The position numbers and the translations under genes were made by a program. From contig NZ_JAIGNP010000003.1 of the NCBI RefSeq assembly GCF_019711535.1, forward strand, positions 248,001 through 312,000: 64,000 bases of DNA, written 5' to 3'. The notes below the pieces were generated by a model. The model had not been told where the DNA came from and ran no database searches. It was given only the letters and a program-made list of their open reading frames with translations. This stretch comes from Qipengyuania aestuarii (lineage in GTDB: Bacteria; Pseudomonadota; Alphaproteobacteria; Sphingomonadales; Sphingomonadaceae). This document shows, piece by piece, positions 54,761 through 62,146 of the stretch. How positions within the stretch are numbered: position 1 is the first letter of the stretch; each line of letters begins with the position of its first letter.

Positions 54761-54783
54761 TTAAGCTGTAGATCTCAGCTTAA
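54761..54783. promoter_or_regulatory. Perfect inverted repeat TTAAGCTG-N7-CAGCTTAA
   Basis: An 8-7-8 inverted repeat in the 179-nt gap between the methyltransferase gene and the accessory HTH gene. The half-site recurs at 54838-54852. It has no T tract, so an operator is more likely than a terminator. Confidence 0.5.
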
Positions 54784-54819
54784 ATAAACTCGCGATATTT
54801 CAGCTGTTTAGGTCGAGAT

Positions 54820-54852
54820 TTGCGTTTTATCTGCGTCCAGCTTATTAAGCTG
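54820..54852 (+). promoter_or_regulatory. Candidate promoter and second AGCTT operator of the helicase operon
   Basis: TTGCGT (54820-54825) and TATTAA (54843-54848) are 17 bp apart. The repeat CAGCTT-ATT-AAGCTG at 54838-54852 covers the -10 element, the same half-site as at 54761-54783. A repressor bound here would block transcription of the six genes that follow. Confidence 0.5.
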
Positions 54853-54893
54853 TCGAACTAGTGACACGGTGTCGCTGGAATATCGGAGGCTGC

Positions 54894-55700
54894 GTGGACG
54901 AGATTCTGACACTGGCCGAAGTCGCTGAGGTGCTCAAAATGCCCGAGGAAGTGATCGTCTCGATGGCAGCGGACGGCGAACTGCCCGCGTTTACCGTGCG
55001 GGACCAGTGGCGGATCCGCCGTTCCGACTTCGACTCCTGGCTCGGGGAGATGGCCAGCGAGGAAAACCGGCAGCAATCGCGCGGCAAGACGTCGTCTCGG
55101 AGTGCCGGTTCGAAAGGGGAAAAAGCAATGGCCGACGGATCATCGGAGCCCGCGGTGTCGCGCCTGACGGTCCGCGCGTCACAAGTCGAGATGCATACGC
55201 GCCTGATCGAAGTCCTCGGCAAGCGCGTCCTGCATCATGGGCCGGTCGATGCGAAGCCACTCGAAATCGATCTCGGCGGATCGCTCCCCGTGCGGATCCG
55301 CGTCTACATGTACAATGCGACGCGCCCGCCCGGGGGCCGGCCGCTCGGCGAACACAAGGTCCAGCTGATCGTGCCGGGCCAGGGGCGCGCCGAACGCGGT
55401 TCGTTCGACCATGGCGACGATCGGGTCGTGTTGCTGATCGGCTATGCCGCCGAAGAGGACGTGTTCATCCTGTGGGATGCTGGTCTCTATTCGAATTTCG
55501 CCTGGTCGCGAAACGTTCAGGTCAAGGCCGAGACGATCATCGAGGCGACCGCAGGCAAGCTCGCGACCCAGTTCCGCCAATTGCGCCCGGGCAATGGACC
55601 CGCCGTTGTCGAGACCCTGATTGCCACCCCGGCCGAGCGCCTGGCGGAAGCCGTCGACACGCGCATCCAGCTGACCCGCCAACGGTTGATCGAGGGGTGA
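54894..55700 (+). CDS. HTH_17 accessory protein of the defence operon
   Basis: A 268-residue protein from a GTG at 54894 with a perfect GGAGG seven nt upstream. The first 55 residues are an excisionase-type helix-turn-helix (LTLAEVAEVLKMPEEVIVSM, ending RRSDFDSWL). A Ser-rich linker leads to a domain of about 170 residues with RVYMYNATRPPGG, VVLLIGYA, FILWDAG and YSNFAWSRNVQVK. The last domain resembles accessory domains found with DNA methylases (MTaX-like) and seems shared with the gene at 60454. It likely binds DNA and links modification to the effector. It leads the tight operon: the helicase gene starts 1 nt after it. Confidence 0.65.
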   Translation: MDEILTLAEVAEVLKMPEEVIVSMAADGELPAFTVRDQWRIRRSDFDSWLGEMASEENRQQSRGKTSSRSAGSKGEKAMADGSSEPAVSRLTVRASQVEMHTRLIEVLGKRVLHHGPVDAKPLEIDLGGSLPVRIRVYMYNATRPPGGRPLGEHKVQLIVPGQGRAERGSFDHGDDRVVLLIGYAAEEDVFILWDAGLYSNFAWSRNVQVKAETIIEATAGKLATQFRQLRPGNGPAVVETLIATPAERLAEAVDTRIQLTRQRLIEG

Positions 55701-55701
55701 C

Positions 55702-57882
55702 ATGGCCGCGCTGCGCGATCTCTCCCTGAAGAAGGCCTATCACAAGCCCGAGGACGATATCGCCGCGGACTTCTACTTGCCGACCGTGGCCGCGGCGACG
55801 CGCTACGATCGTGCGGTCGGCTTCTTCAGCAGCTCGATCTACCAGCTGGCCTGGCCCAGTCTGAAGCAATTCGTCGCGAATGGCGGCAAGATGCGGCTGA
55901 TCTGCTCGCCGGTCCTGTCGGACGATGATCACGAGGCAATGCGCGAAGGCTATTCAGAGCGCGCCGAGCAGGACGCCGCCGAGCAGATTCGTACCGACTT
56001 CGCGCGGCTCCTTGCCGCACCCATGCTCGCGCGCCCGGCCAAAGTGCTCGCCTCGCTTATCGCGGCGGGCGTCATCGACTGCCGGTTGGCGTGGATCGGC
56101 GAGGCGGCCGGCGGCCGGCCGCGGCGGCTGTTTCACGACAAGATCGGGCTGCTTGCCGATGGCGCGAGCGAGATCGCTTTCAAGGGATCGATGAACGAGA
56201 CTTGGCCCGGCCTCGCGCTGGACGGAAATCTCGAATCGGTCGACGTCTTCGTCAGCTGGGGCGGCGAACGCGAGCGCGAGCGCATCGAAGACGAACGCCA
56301 GTATTTCGAACGTCTGTGGAATAACACGTGGCCGGGCGTTACAACGGTGCCGCTCCCCGACAGCGCCCGCGCAGATATCGTTTCGGCAGCAGACGCCGCT
56401 GGCTGGCCGGAGCTCGTCGACGACATCTGCCTCGAACTTGAGGAAGCATCGAAATGGTCGCCCGAGGCCGATCGGCCCGGAGGCAGGATCCCGCGAGCGC
56501 ATCAGCGCGAAGCGCTCGATGCGTGGCTCGACGCCGATCGTCGCGGCATTTTCGAGCATGCGACCGGATCGGGCAAGACTTTCACTGCGTTGTGCGCGCT
56601 CAACGACGCGTTCCGCCGAGACGAAGTGCCGCTAATCCTGGTGCCCAGCGACCTGTTGTTCCAACAATGGCGCGACGAGCTGCAAGGCTTGTTCGGCCCC
56701 AAGGGATTGCAGTTGCTGCTTTGCGGGGCGGGCAACAGCGGGTGGAAGCAGGATACGCGGCTGAGGACCTGGACCCAGTCATCGATGGCGCCGGCACCCC
56801 CTCGCGCTGTGCTGGCGACACTTCGGACCGCCGCCTCGCCAGGGTTTCTCGCACTGTGCGAAGGCGGTGAGCACCTGTTCATCGTTGCCGACGAGGTTCA
56901 CCGTCTCGGCGCCGAGGGCGCCCGCAGCATCTTCGAACTCGACACCGGACCGAGGCTTGGCTTGAGCGCCACACCCCAGCGAGCCGGCGATCCCGACGGT
57001 ACACAGGCGATCCTCGATTATTTCTCCGGGATTATTCCGCCGCCTTTCGGAATCACCGAAGCCGTCGCCTCGGGCGCTCTGACCCCTTACGCCTACAGCG
57101 TCCATCCGGTCGGTCTCGACGCGGACGAGCAGGAAGCCTGGCAAGAATTGACCGACGAATATCGTCGTCTCTACGCCCGGGCGGAGTCAAGCGGCCGGGT
57201 GGATGAAGCGGGCATCGCTGCGCGCCTCAAGATGCTGCTGATCCGCCGCGCGCGGATCGTCAAAGCGGCGAAGTCGAAAGTCGCGACCGCCGCCAGCATC
57301 GTCAGCACGCATTTCCAGCCCGGCCAGCGCTGGATCGTCTATTGCGACGATCAGACCCAGCTGGGCGAGGTGCTTCGCGCGCTGCGCGACGCCGGAATGG
57401 CGGATGCGCACGAATACCACTCGGCAATGGCAGGCGACCGCGCGCGCACGCTCGAGCGGTTCAACAGCCTCGGCGGGATCGTGGTTTCCATTCGCTGTCT
57501 CGACGAAGGCGTCGACATCCCTGCTGTGACGCATGCCCTGATCCTGGCGTCCTCGCGCAATCCCCGCGAATTCATCCAGCGTCGGGGCCGGGTTCTGCGC
57601 CGCGCCGAAGGCAAGACGCTCGCCTTCATCCACGACGTTATCGTCACTCCCCATGCCAATGACGATGGCGACGGCAATTCCATCCTCGCCGGTGAAATTG
57701 TCCGCGCTATCGAATTCGGTTCCCATGCGATCAACCCGGCGAGCATCACCGATCTCAAGATGCTCGCGGTCTCGATCGGGCTCGATTGGGACGCCGCGAG
57801 CGGAGGATTCGAGGTCGATGACGACGCCGATACTCACGATCAAGCCAACGCCCGGACGATCCGGCAGAGCCAGCGAGGATAG
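55702..57882 (+). CDS. PLD-nuclease / SF2 helicase fusion protein
   Basis: A 726-residue protein. The N-terminal 230 residues are a phospholipase D-like nuclease domain with an HxK motif at His145-Lys147 (LFHDKIG) and KGSMNET (Ser163, Asn165). The SF2 helicase part has Walker A ATGSGKT (287-293), the DExH box DEVH (397-400), SATP (422-425) and motif VI QRRGR (626-630). Such fusions occur in restriction and phage-defence loci, where they move along DNA and cut it. Only 1-2 nt separate it from the genes on each side. Confidence 0.88.
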   Translation: MAALRDLSLKKAYHKPEDDIAADFYLPTVAAATRYDRAVGFFSSSIYQLAWPSLKQFVANGGKMRLICSPVLSDDDHEAMREGYSERAEQDAAEQIRTDFARLLAAPMLARPAKVLASLIAAGVIDCRLAWIGEAAGGRPRRLFHDKIGLLADGASEIAFKGSMNETWPGLALDGNLESVDVFVSWGGERERERIEDERQYFERLWNNTWPGVTTVPLPDSARADIVSAADAAGWPELVDDICLELEEASKWSPEADRPGGRIPRAHQREALDAWLDADRRGIFEHATGSGKTFTALCALNDAFRRDEVPLILVPSDLLFQQWRDELQGLFGPKGLQLLLCGAGNSGWKQDTRLRTWTQSSMAPAPPRAVLATLRTAASPGFLALCEGGEHLFIVADEVHRLGAEGARSIFELDTGPRLGLSATPQRAGDPDGTQAILDYFSGIIPPPFGITEAVASGALTPYAYSVHPVGLDADEQEAWQELTDEYRRLYARAESSGRVDEAGIAARLKMLLIRRARIVKAAKSKVATAASIVSTHFQPGQRWIVYCDDQTQLGEVLRALRDAGMADAHEYHSAMAGDRARTLERFNSLGGIVVSIRCLDEGVDIPAVTHALILASSRNPREFIQRRGRVLRRAEGKTLAFIHDVIVTPHANDDGDGNSILAGEIVRAIEFGSHAINPASITDLKMLAVSIGLDWDAASGGFEVDDDADTHDQANARTIRQSQRG

Positions 57883-57884
57883 AC

Positions 57885-58079
57885 ATGGCTGATATCAACG
57901 ACCGCAAGCTGCGCGACGCGAGCATCTCCGAGGTACTGGAGCGCATCCGGGCGGAGGAATTTCCGCACATCGACCGCGAAGTGGTGCGCGAACTGCTCCG
58001 CCTCCACGCCGATCCCGACGATGCCGACGATCTCGACCGGGCCGTCGACGACCTCATCTTCGCACGCACGGGAGACTGA
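57885..58079 (+). CDS. Small acidic protein between helicase and ATPase
   Basis: A 64-residue, strongly charged, probably all-helical protein (SISEVLERIRAEEFPHIDRE, then VVRELLRLHADPDDADDLDR). I know of similar small proteins placed next to DndD-like ATPases in DNA modification loci, but no function is established. Gaps of 2 nt and 1 nt to its neighbours and an ATG start show that it is a real gene in the operon. It may be an adaptor for the ATPase. Confidence 0.7.
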   Translation: MADINDRKLRDASISEVLERIRAEEFPHIDREVVRELLRLHADPDDADDLDRAVDDLIFARTGD

Positions 58080-58080
58080 C

Positions 58081-60045
58081 ATGCTGCGCCTGACTAGCCT
58101 GCGCCTCACCAATTTCGGCCCCTTCAAGGGAGACCAGGTCATCGATTTTCCCGAAGAGGATGGCGTGGTCATCGTCTACGGCGAAAACATGCGGGGTAAG
58201 ACTTCGCTACTCAATGCCATTCGCTTCGCCTTCTTCGGTCGCATCCTCGGGCGCGGCCGGCGCGATGCAGCCTTGCACAAGGTCGGCAATTGGGAAGAGG
58301 CCGCCGACAACCAGATCTACGGGTTCGAAGTCAGCTTGGACATGACCCACGCCGGTGCCCGTTACCGCCTGGTGCGCACCTTCAAGCCGCGCCCCGGGGT
58401 GACCGAACCCGAAGACGACGGCGATTACGTCCAGGACTATTTCCTCGAACGCGACGGCATCGTCCTCGGCCGGCATCAGTCGAAGATCGAGCTCGAACGA
58501 ATCCTGCCCGAGCAGATCGCGCGCTTCTTCCTCTTCGACGGCGAGCTGCTGCAGGAATACGAAGATCTGCTCATCGCCGAGAGCGACATGGGTCCCAAGA
58601 TCAGCGAGGCGATCGAACGGATCCTCGGTATGCCGGTGTTGACCGAAACGCGCGACAGCCTGACCGCCGCCAAGGAGCGCGCCGAAAACCGTCACGCTCG
58701 CGCTGCGCAAGGCGATCAGAAGACGCGCGAATTTGGTAATCAGCTCGCCGCTCTGCAAAGCGAACGCGGCGTCCTTCAAACCGACCTCGAACGCCAGGAA
58801 AAGGACCTCGACGGGCTCAAGATGCGCAAGACCGCGCTCGAGGAATCGATGCGCAAGATGCAGCGCGTCACCGCGCTGTTCGACAAGCGCGACGCACTCG
58901 TTGACGACATTGACAAGCTCAAGCTCCGGGTGACGGAGAAGAAGGAACGACTTTCCGGCTCGATGAGCGCGGCGTGGTGTTCGCTTCTCAGCGAAAGGAT
59001 GCGCGCGGCCCTCGTCGAGATGAAGGCGCGCGAGACCCAGCTGCAGACCGCGCTGATCCGGACGAGCGTCCTAGCCTCACTGTCGGCGGAAGGGGAGACC
59101 TCCTGTCCGGCCTGCCTGCAACCTGTCTCCGAAGACGCGCGGCACCGCGTCCAGGAATCGCTCGCCCAGCACGGTGGTTCCGCAGGCGCTGACGAGGAGC
59201 GTGAGTTGGCCGCCGTCCGGCGCCGCATTGCCGCGCTCGAGCAGTTCATCGGCGACGCCAATCCGCAGGCGCTGCGGCTCGAATGGGATAGCATCAGCCA
59301 AGACGAGCGCGAGATCTACGCCAAGGGCAACGAGATCAAGGTTATCGATACCCAGATCGAGGATGTCGACGAAGAAGCGGTCCGGCGTATCCGCATGGAC
59401 CTGGAAAGCGCAATCAGGCAGATTTCGCTGCTCGAGCAGGGGCTCAACAAGACCCGCGAGTCCTTGCACCAGAACGGCGTTTATCGCGACAACCTGCAGC
59501 GCAAGCTAGACAAGTTTTCAGGCTCGAGCTTCGATGTCGAACGCAAGCGGCGCGACCTTGCCGCCGACCTCGAGACACTCTTCACCAAAGGCATCGACAT
59601 CTTCCGCGAGCAACTTCGCCGGAAGGTCGAGGCTGACGCCACGACGCATTTTCTGCAGCTGACCTCCGAACCCGACTACGCTTCGCTGCAAATCAACGAC
59701 AGCTATGGTCTGACGATCGTGCACAAGGACGGCAGCGAAATCCCTGTGCGTTCGGCGGGCGCGGAACACATTGTCGCGCTATCGCTAGTCGGCGCTTTGC
59801 AGAACAACGCGCCGCTGCGCGGACCGATCATTATCGATTCGCCCTTCGGGCGTCTCGATGCGACCCACACCGATAAAACCGTGGCAGCTTTACCGACGAT
59901 GGCCGGCCAGGTCGTGCTGCTTGTCTACGAGGACGAACTCGCGCCAGCGCGCGCGCGGGCCGGCCTCAAGGGGCAGCTGAAAAGTGAATGGAAGCTGGAG
60001 CGCCGCTCCGCGCGCCATACCGAACTCAAGCCGCGAAAGGACTGA
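58081..60045 (+). CDS. DndD/Rad50-like SMC ATPase
   Basis: A 654-residue ATPase from the ATG at 58081. It has Walker A GENMRGKT (34-41), the DndD-type motif FLFDGE (150-155), a long coiled coil split by a zinc-hook-like CPAC (342-345), and a C-terminal head with Walker B IIIDSPFGRLD (Asp586). The layout matches DndD and related Rad50-like proteins, which sense DNA modification or DNA ends and drive nucleases. It sits downstream of the helicase, and the next gene overlaps its stop (TGATGA). No dndB, dndC or dndE is visible, so phosphorothioation is not implied. Confidence 0.88.
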   Translation: MLRLTSLRLTNFGPFKGDQVIDFPEEDGVVIVYGENMRGKTSLLNAIRFAFFGRILGRGRRDAALHKVGNWEEAADNQIYGFEVSLDMTHAGARYRLVRTFKPRPGVTEPEDDGDYVQDYFLERDGIVLGRHQSKIELERILPEQIARFFLFDGELLQEYEDLLIAESDMGPKISEAIERILGMPVLTETRDSLTAAKERAENRHARAAQGDQKTREFGNQLAALQSERGVLQTDLERQEKDLDGLKMRKTALEESMRKMQRVTALFDKRDALVDDIDKLKLRVTEKKERLSGSMSAAWCSLLSERMRAALVEMKARETQLQTALIRTSVLASLSAEGETSCPACLQPVSEDARHRVQESLAQHGGSAGADEERELAAVRRRIAALEQFIGDANPQALRLEWDSISQDEREIYAKGNEIKVIDTQIEDVDEEAVRRIRMDLESAIRQISLLEQGLNKTRESLHQNGVYRDNLQRKLDKFSGSSFDVERKRRDLAADLETLFTKGIDIFREQLRRKVEADATTHFLQLTSEPDYASLQINDSYGLTIVHKDGSEIPVRSAGAEHIVALSLVGALQNNAPLRGPIIIDSPFGRLDATHTDKTVAALPTMAGQVVLLVYEDELAPARARAGLKGQLKSEWKLERRSARHTELKPRKD

Positions 60046-60470
60046 TGACCATGGCGAAGGAAAAAACGAGTCTGAAGGCGGGGAGCGACAAGCGGACGAT
60101 CGGCATCACCCGCGCTAACGAGCACAGCCTGGCCGCGCTGGTCGAGGCCGGCGGGTTCGGCTCTGAGCTCGACGCCGCTAAATTCGCGATGGCCCACGCG
60201 ATCGAGCAGGGAACCGAGGTCGGTTCCGCCGATGGTGCCAATACCAAGTGGAATGTCGGCACGGTCGATTCCGATGGCGGTCTTCGCGCGCTGGTAGAGG
60301 CAGTCTACGGTGTGATTGCCGAACCTTACCGGTTGATTGAATATCTGATTAATGAAGGCTTGCGCTTGCTCGACAGCGGTGATGTTCCGCCCAATGTCCT
60401 GAAACTTATCCCGGTGCGGGGAACACGTGCCGCCTCCGAGGTCGGTGACGATAATGGCACGGCTGAGTAA
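60045..60470 (+). CDS. Unknown protein of the defence operon
   Basis: A 141-residue protein; the ATG at 60045 overlaps the ATPase stop codon. I do not recognise it firmly. The part RTIGITRANEHSLAALVEAG, then ELDAAKFAMAHAIEQG, has the look of a small DNA-binding or dimerisation element such as ribbon-helix-helix, followed by a helical domain (LVEAVYGVIAEPYRLIEYLI). It overlaps the next gene by 17 nt, so it is translationally linked with the operon. Confidence 0.65.
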   Translation: MTMAKEKTSLKAGSDKRTIGITRANEHSLAALVEAGGFGSELDAAKFAMAHAIEQGTEVGSADGANTKWNVGTVDSDGGLRALVEAVYGVIAEPYRLIEYLINEGLRLLDSGDVPPNVLKLIPVRGTRAASEVGDDNGTAE

Positions 60471-61470
60471 GGCCAAGCTCTTCGCGCAGGTCGTTTCCGC
60501 GATCGAAGCGGATGGTTGGACGGTGAGCATGCTGTCGGGCGCGAGGGAGCACCCTTGCCGCTTTCGCATGGCGAAGGGAGCCGTGGCCAGAACGGTACGC
60601 CTCTACATTTGGAACTTAACACATGGCGGGGGGGCAAAGCGTCCAAGGAGCGAATTTCGCATCCAAATCACCAATGTTGGGCAATTCCAACCCGAGCCCG
60701 AGGGGCTGACGCTCATCATGGGATGGAGCGGCGACTTCAATGCGTTCGCGGCCTTCGACGTCGCCCATCACGCGCGAGCCTTGGGCGCCTCGCCGTCGAT
60801 CCAAATCAGTGCCACCACTCTGCGCGAAGCTGAAAAGTCGGGGGCGGCCACCCAACCTAAGGGCAATCAAGAGATTGCCGTCGCGGTACGCCCGGACAGA
60901 CTTATCGCCTACCTCAACAATTTCGACGCTGCGCACCGCGGAAAAATTGACGATGTCGCTGATTCTCCGATCGACCAGATCGACTTCACCGCCCTAACTG
61001 CACCCGGTCGCCAACTACAGTTCGGAACGGTTGCCGAGCTCCGGCAGCGCAAGACCGTCCTCGCCCGCCTGGCCGCACTCGAATGCGAGCTCGAGGCCAT
61101 TCGGCCCCACATTTGCATGCTGGGTCATAACCAGCCGCCTGAAGCCCTTTCCCCCGATCTCGGCGTTCTGATCGGCGAAGTTCGCGAGGCCAGCGAAAGC
61201 GTGCGCGCCGAATTTGCGGAGGATATGCCCGACACGCAAGCGGTCGCACGAGGCGCTTCCAAGCTGCAGCGGGTGGCAAACCTCTTGCGCAAGGCACAGG
61301 AGGAAGCCAAGAACCTTGGCAAGGCGATCAAAGATAAGGCGAGGGAAAAGATAGCCGAGGGCGTGATGGCCGCTGCCGGCGGTGGCTTCTTGTATCGCAA
61401 CGAGATCCTTGAAGGCATCGAATCAACGATTCGGACGATTGCCCACTGGTTCCACCTCATCAGCCCCTGA
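60454..61470 (+). CDS. Accessory protein with the shared domain and a GHNQPP motif
   Basis: A 338-residue protein from the ATG at 60454. The N-terminal 160 residues (RLYIWNLTHGGG, EFRIQI, LIMGWSGDFNAFAAFD, SPSIQIS) line up by eye with the C-terminal domain of the HTH_17 protein at 54894. The middle has MLGHNQPPEALS, a short motif that recurs in alphaproteobacterial accessory proteins. The C-terminus is a Lys-rich coiled segment and a short weakly hydrophobic end (IRTIAHWFHLISP). It closes the operon. Its role is unknown; an effector or sensor is possible. Confidence 0.6.
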   Translation: MARLSKAKLFAQVVSAIEADGWTVSMLSGAREHPCRFRMAKGAVARTVRLYIWNLTHGGGAKRPRSEFRIQITNVGQFQPEPEGLTLIMGWSGDFNAFAAFDVAHHARALGASPSIQISATTLREAEKSGAATQPKGNQEIAVAVRPDRLIAYLNNFDAAHRGKIDDVADSPIDQIDFTALTAPGRQLQFGTVAELRQRKTVLARLAALECELEAIRPHICMLGHNQPPEALSPDLGVLIGEVREASESVRAEFAEDMPDTQAVARGASKLQRVANLLRKAQEEAKNLGKAIKDKAREKIAEGVMAAAGGGFLYRNEILEGIESTIRTIAHWFHLISP

Positions 61471-61485
61471 TATCTTCGAGCCCGC

Positions 61486-62025
61486 CTAATAGCCTATAAC
61501 GATCATGCCGTATGGCATACGCAACCGGCTATGCCCAAAAAGGGCGTCAGCCACAGCGCAGGCATTTTCATAGTCTTTGCTGACGACTGTGCGGCCCAAG
61601 CTCTTACGGCGGTAGCCGTTGGGGACGGCGAGAACCAGGTGATCGAGGTTCACCATGACTAGTGCCTGGATCATATCGCGATAGACGGCATTGCCCAACC
61701 ATGCCCGACCGGCCTCCACTTCTAGTCCGCACCGCCAGATCGGATGAAAGGCATCGACTTCATATTGCAGCGCAGGCACCCCATTTTCGCCGAAAAAGAC
61801 GGGTCGCTTGATCTTGTCCGCGCCCGTCTTGCCCTGCTCCACATCGAAGCCGAGTGCCTCGAGATCTTGCCGGAGGAGAACGAGAACGGAATCGCTGGTT
61901 AACCCTTTTTCCCGACCGAGCGTCGCAATCGTCGCTTCGTGCAACTCAAACACTTCGATTAACGACGAGGTGAATTCCGGCGGAGGCTCGGTACGGGGAA
62001 AGGTCGAGAACCGGATCGTAGACAT
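61486..62025 (-). CDS. Candidate PD-(D/E)XK-type restriction nuclease
   Basis: A 179-residue protein, convergent with the defence operon. The core QYEVDAFHPIWRCGLEVEAGRA shows an Asp, then about 10 residues, then Glu-Val-Glu: the pattern of PD-(D/E)XK restriction enzymes that use ExE-like ends. A helix follows (YRDMIQALVMVNLDHLVLAV). Fold assignment is from pattern only. It could be the cutting partner of the methyltransferase or an unrelated cargo gene. The 121-nt gap to the relaxase gene shows nothing distinct. Confidence 0.5.
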   Translation of the reverse strand: MSTIRFSTFPRTEPPPEFTSSLIEVFELHEATIATLGREKGLTSDSVLVLLRQDLEALGFDVEQGKTGADKIKRPVFFGENGVPALQYEVDAFHPIWRCGLEVEAGRAWLGNAVYRDMIQALVMVNLDHLVLAVPNGYRRKSLGRTVVSKDYENACAVADALFGHSRLRMPYGMIVIGY

Positions 62026-62146
62026 CGCGGCGGTTTATACCTGTCTTCGCTTGCGTGAAAGAAAGGGTTGATGGCGCGTGATTACGGTCCTGCGCGCGCG
62101 TCAGATCATTTTAGATCATAGTCGCTTTTATGTGTATAGCAGATAA

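Noticed and set aside
50866..60045. DISARM, BREX or classical Dnd phosphorothioation system
   Set aside because: There is no DUF1998 protein, no PglZ or BrxC, and no DndB, DndC or DndE. Only the ATPase resembles DndD, and the methyltransferase points to base methylation.
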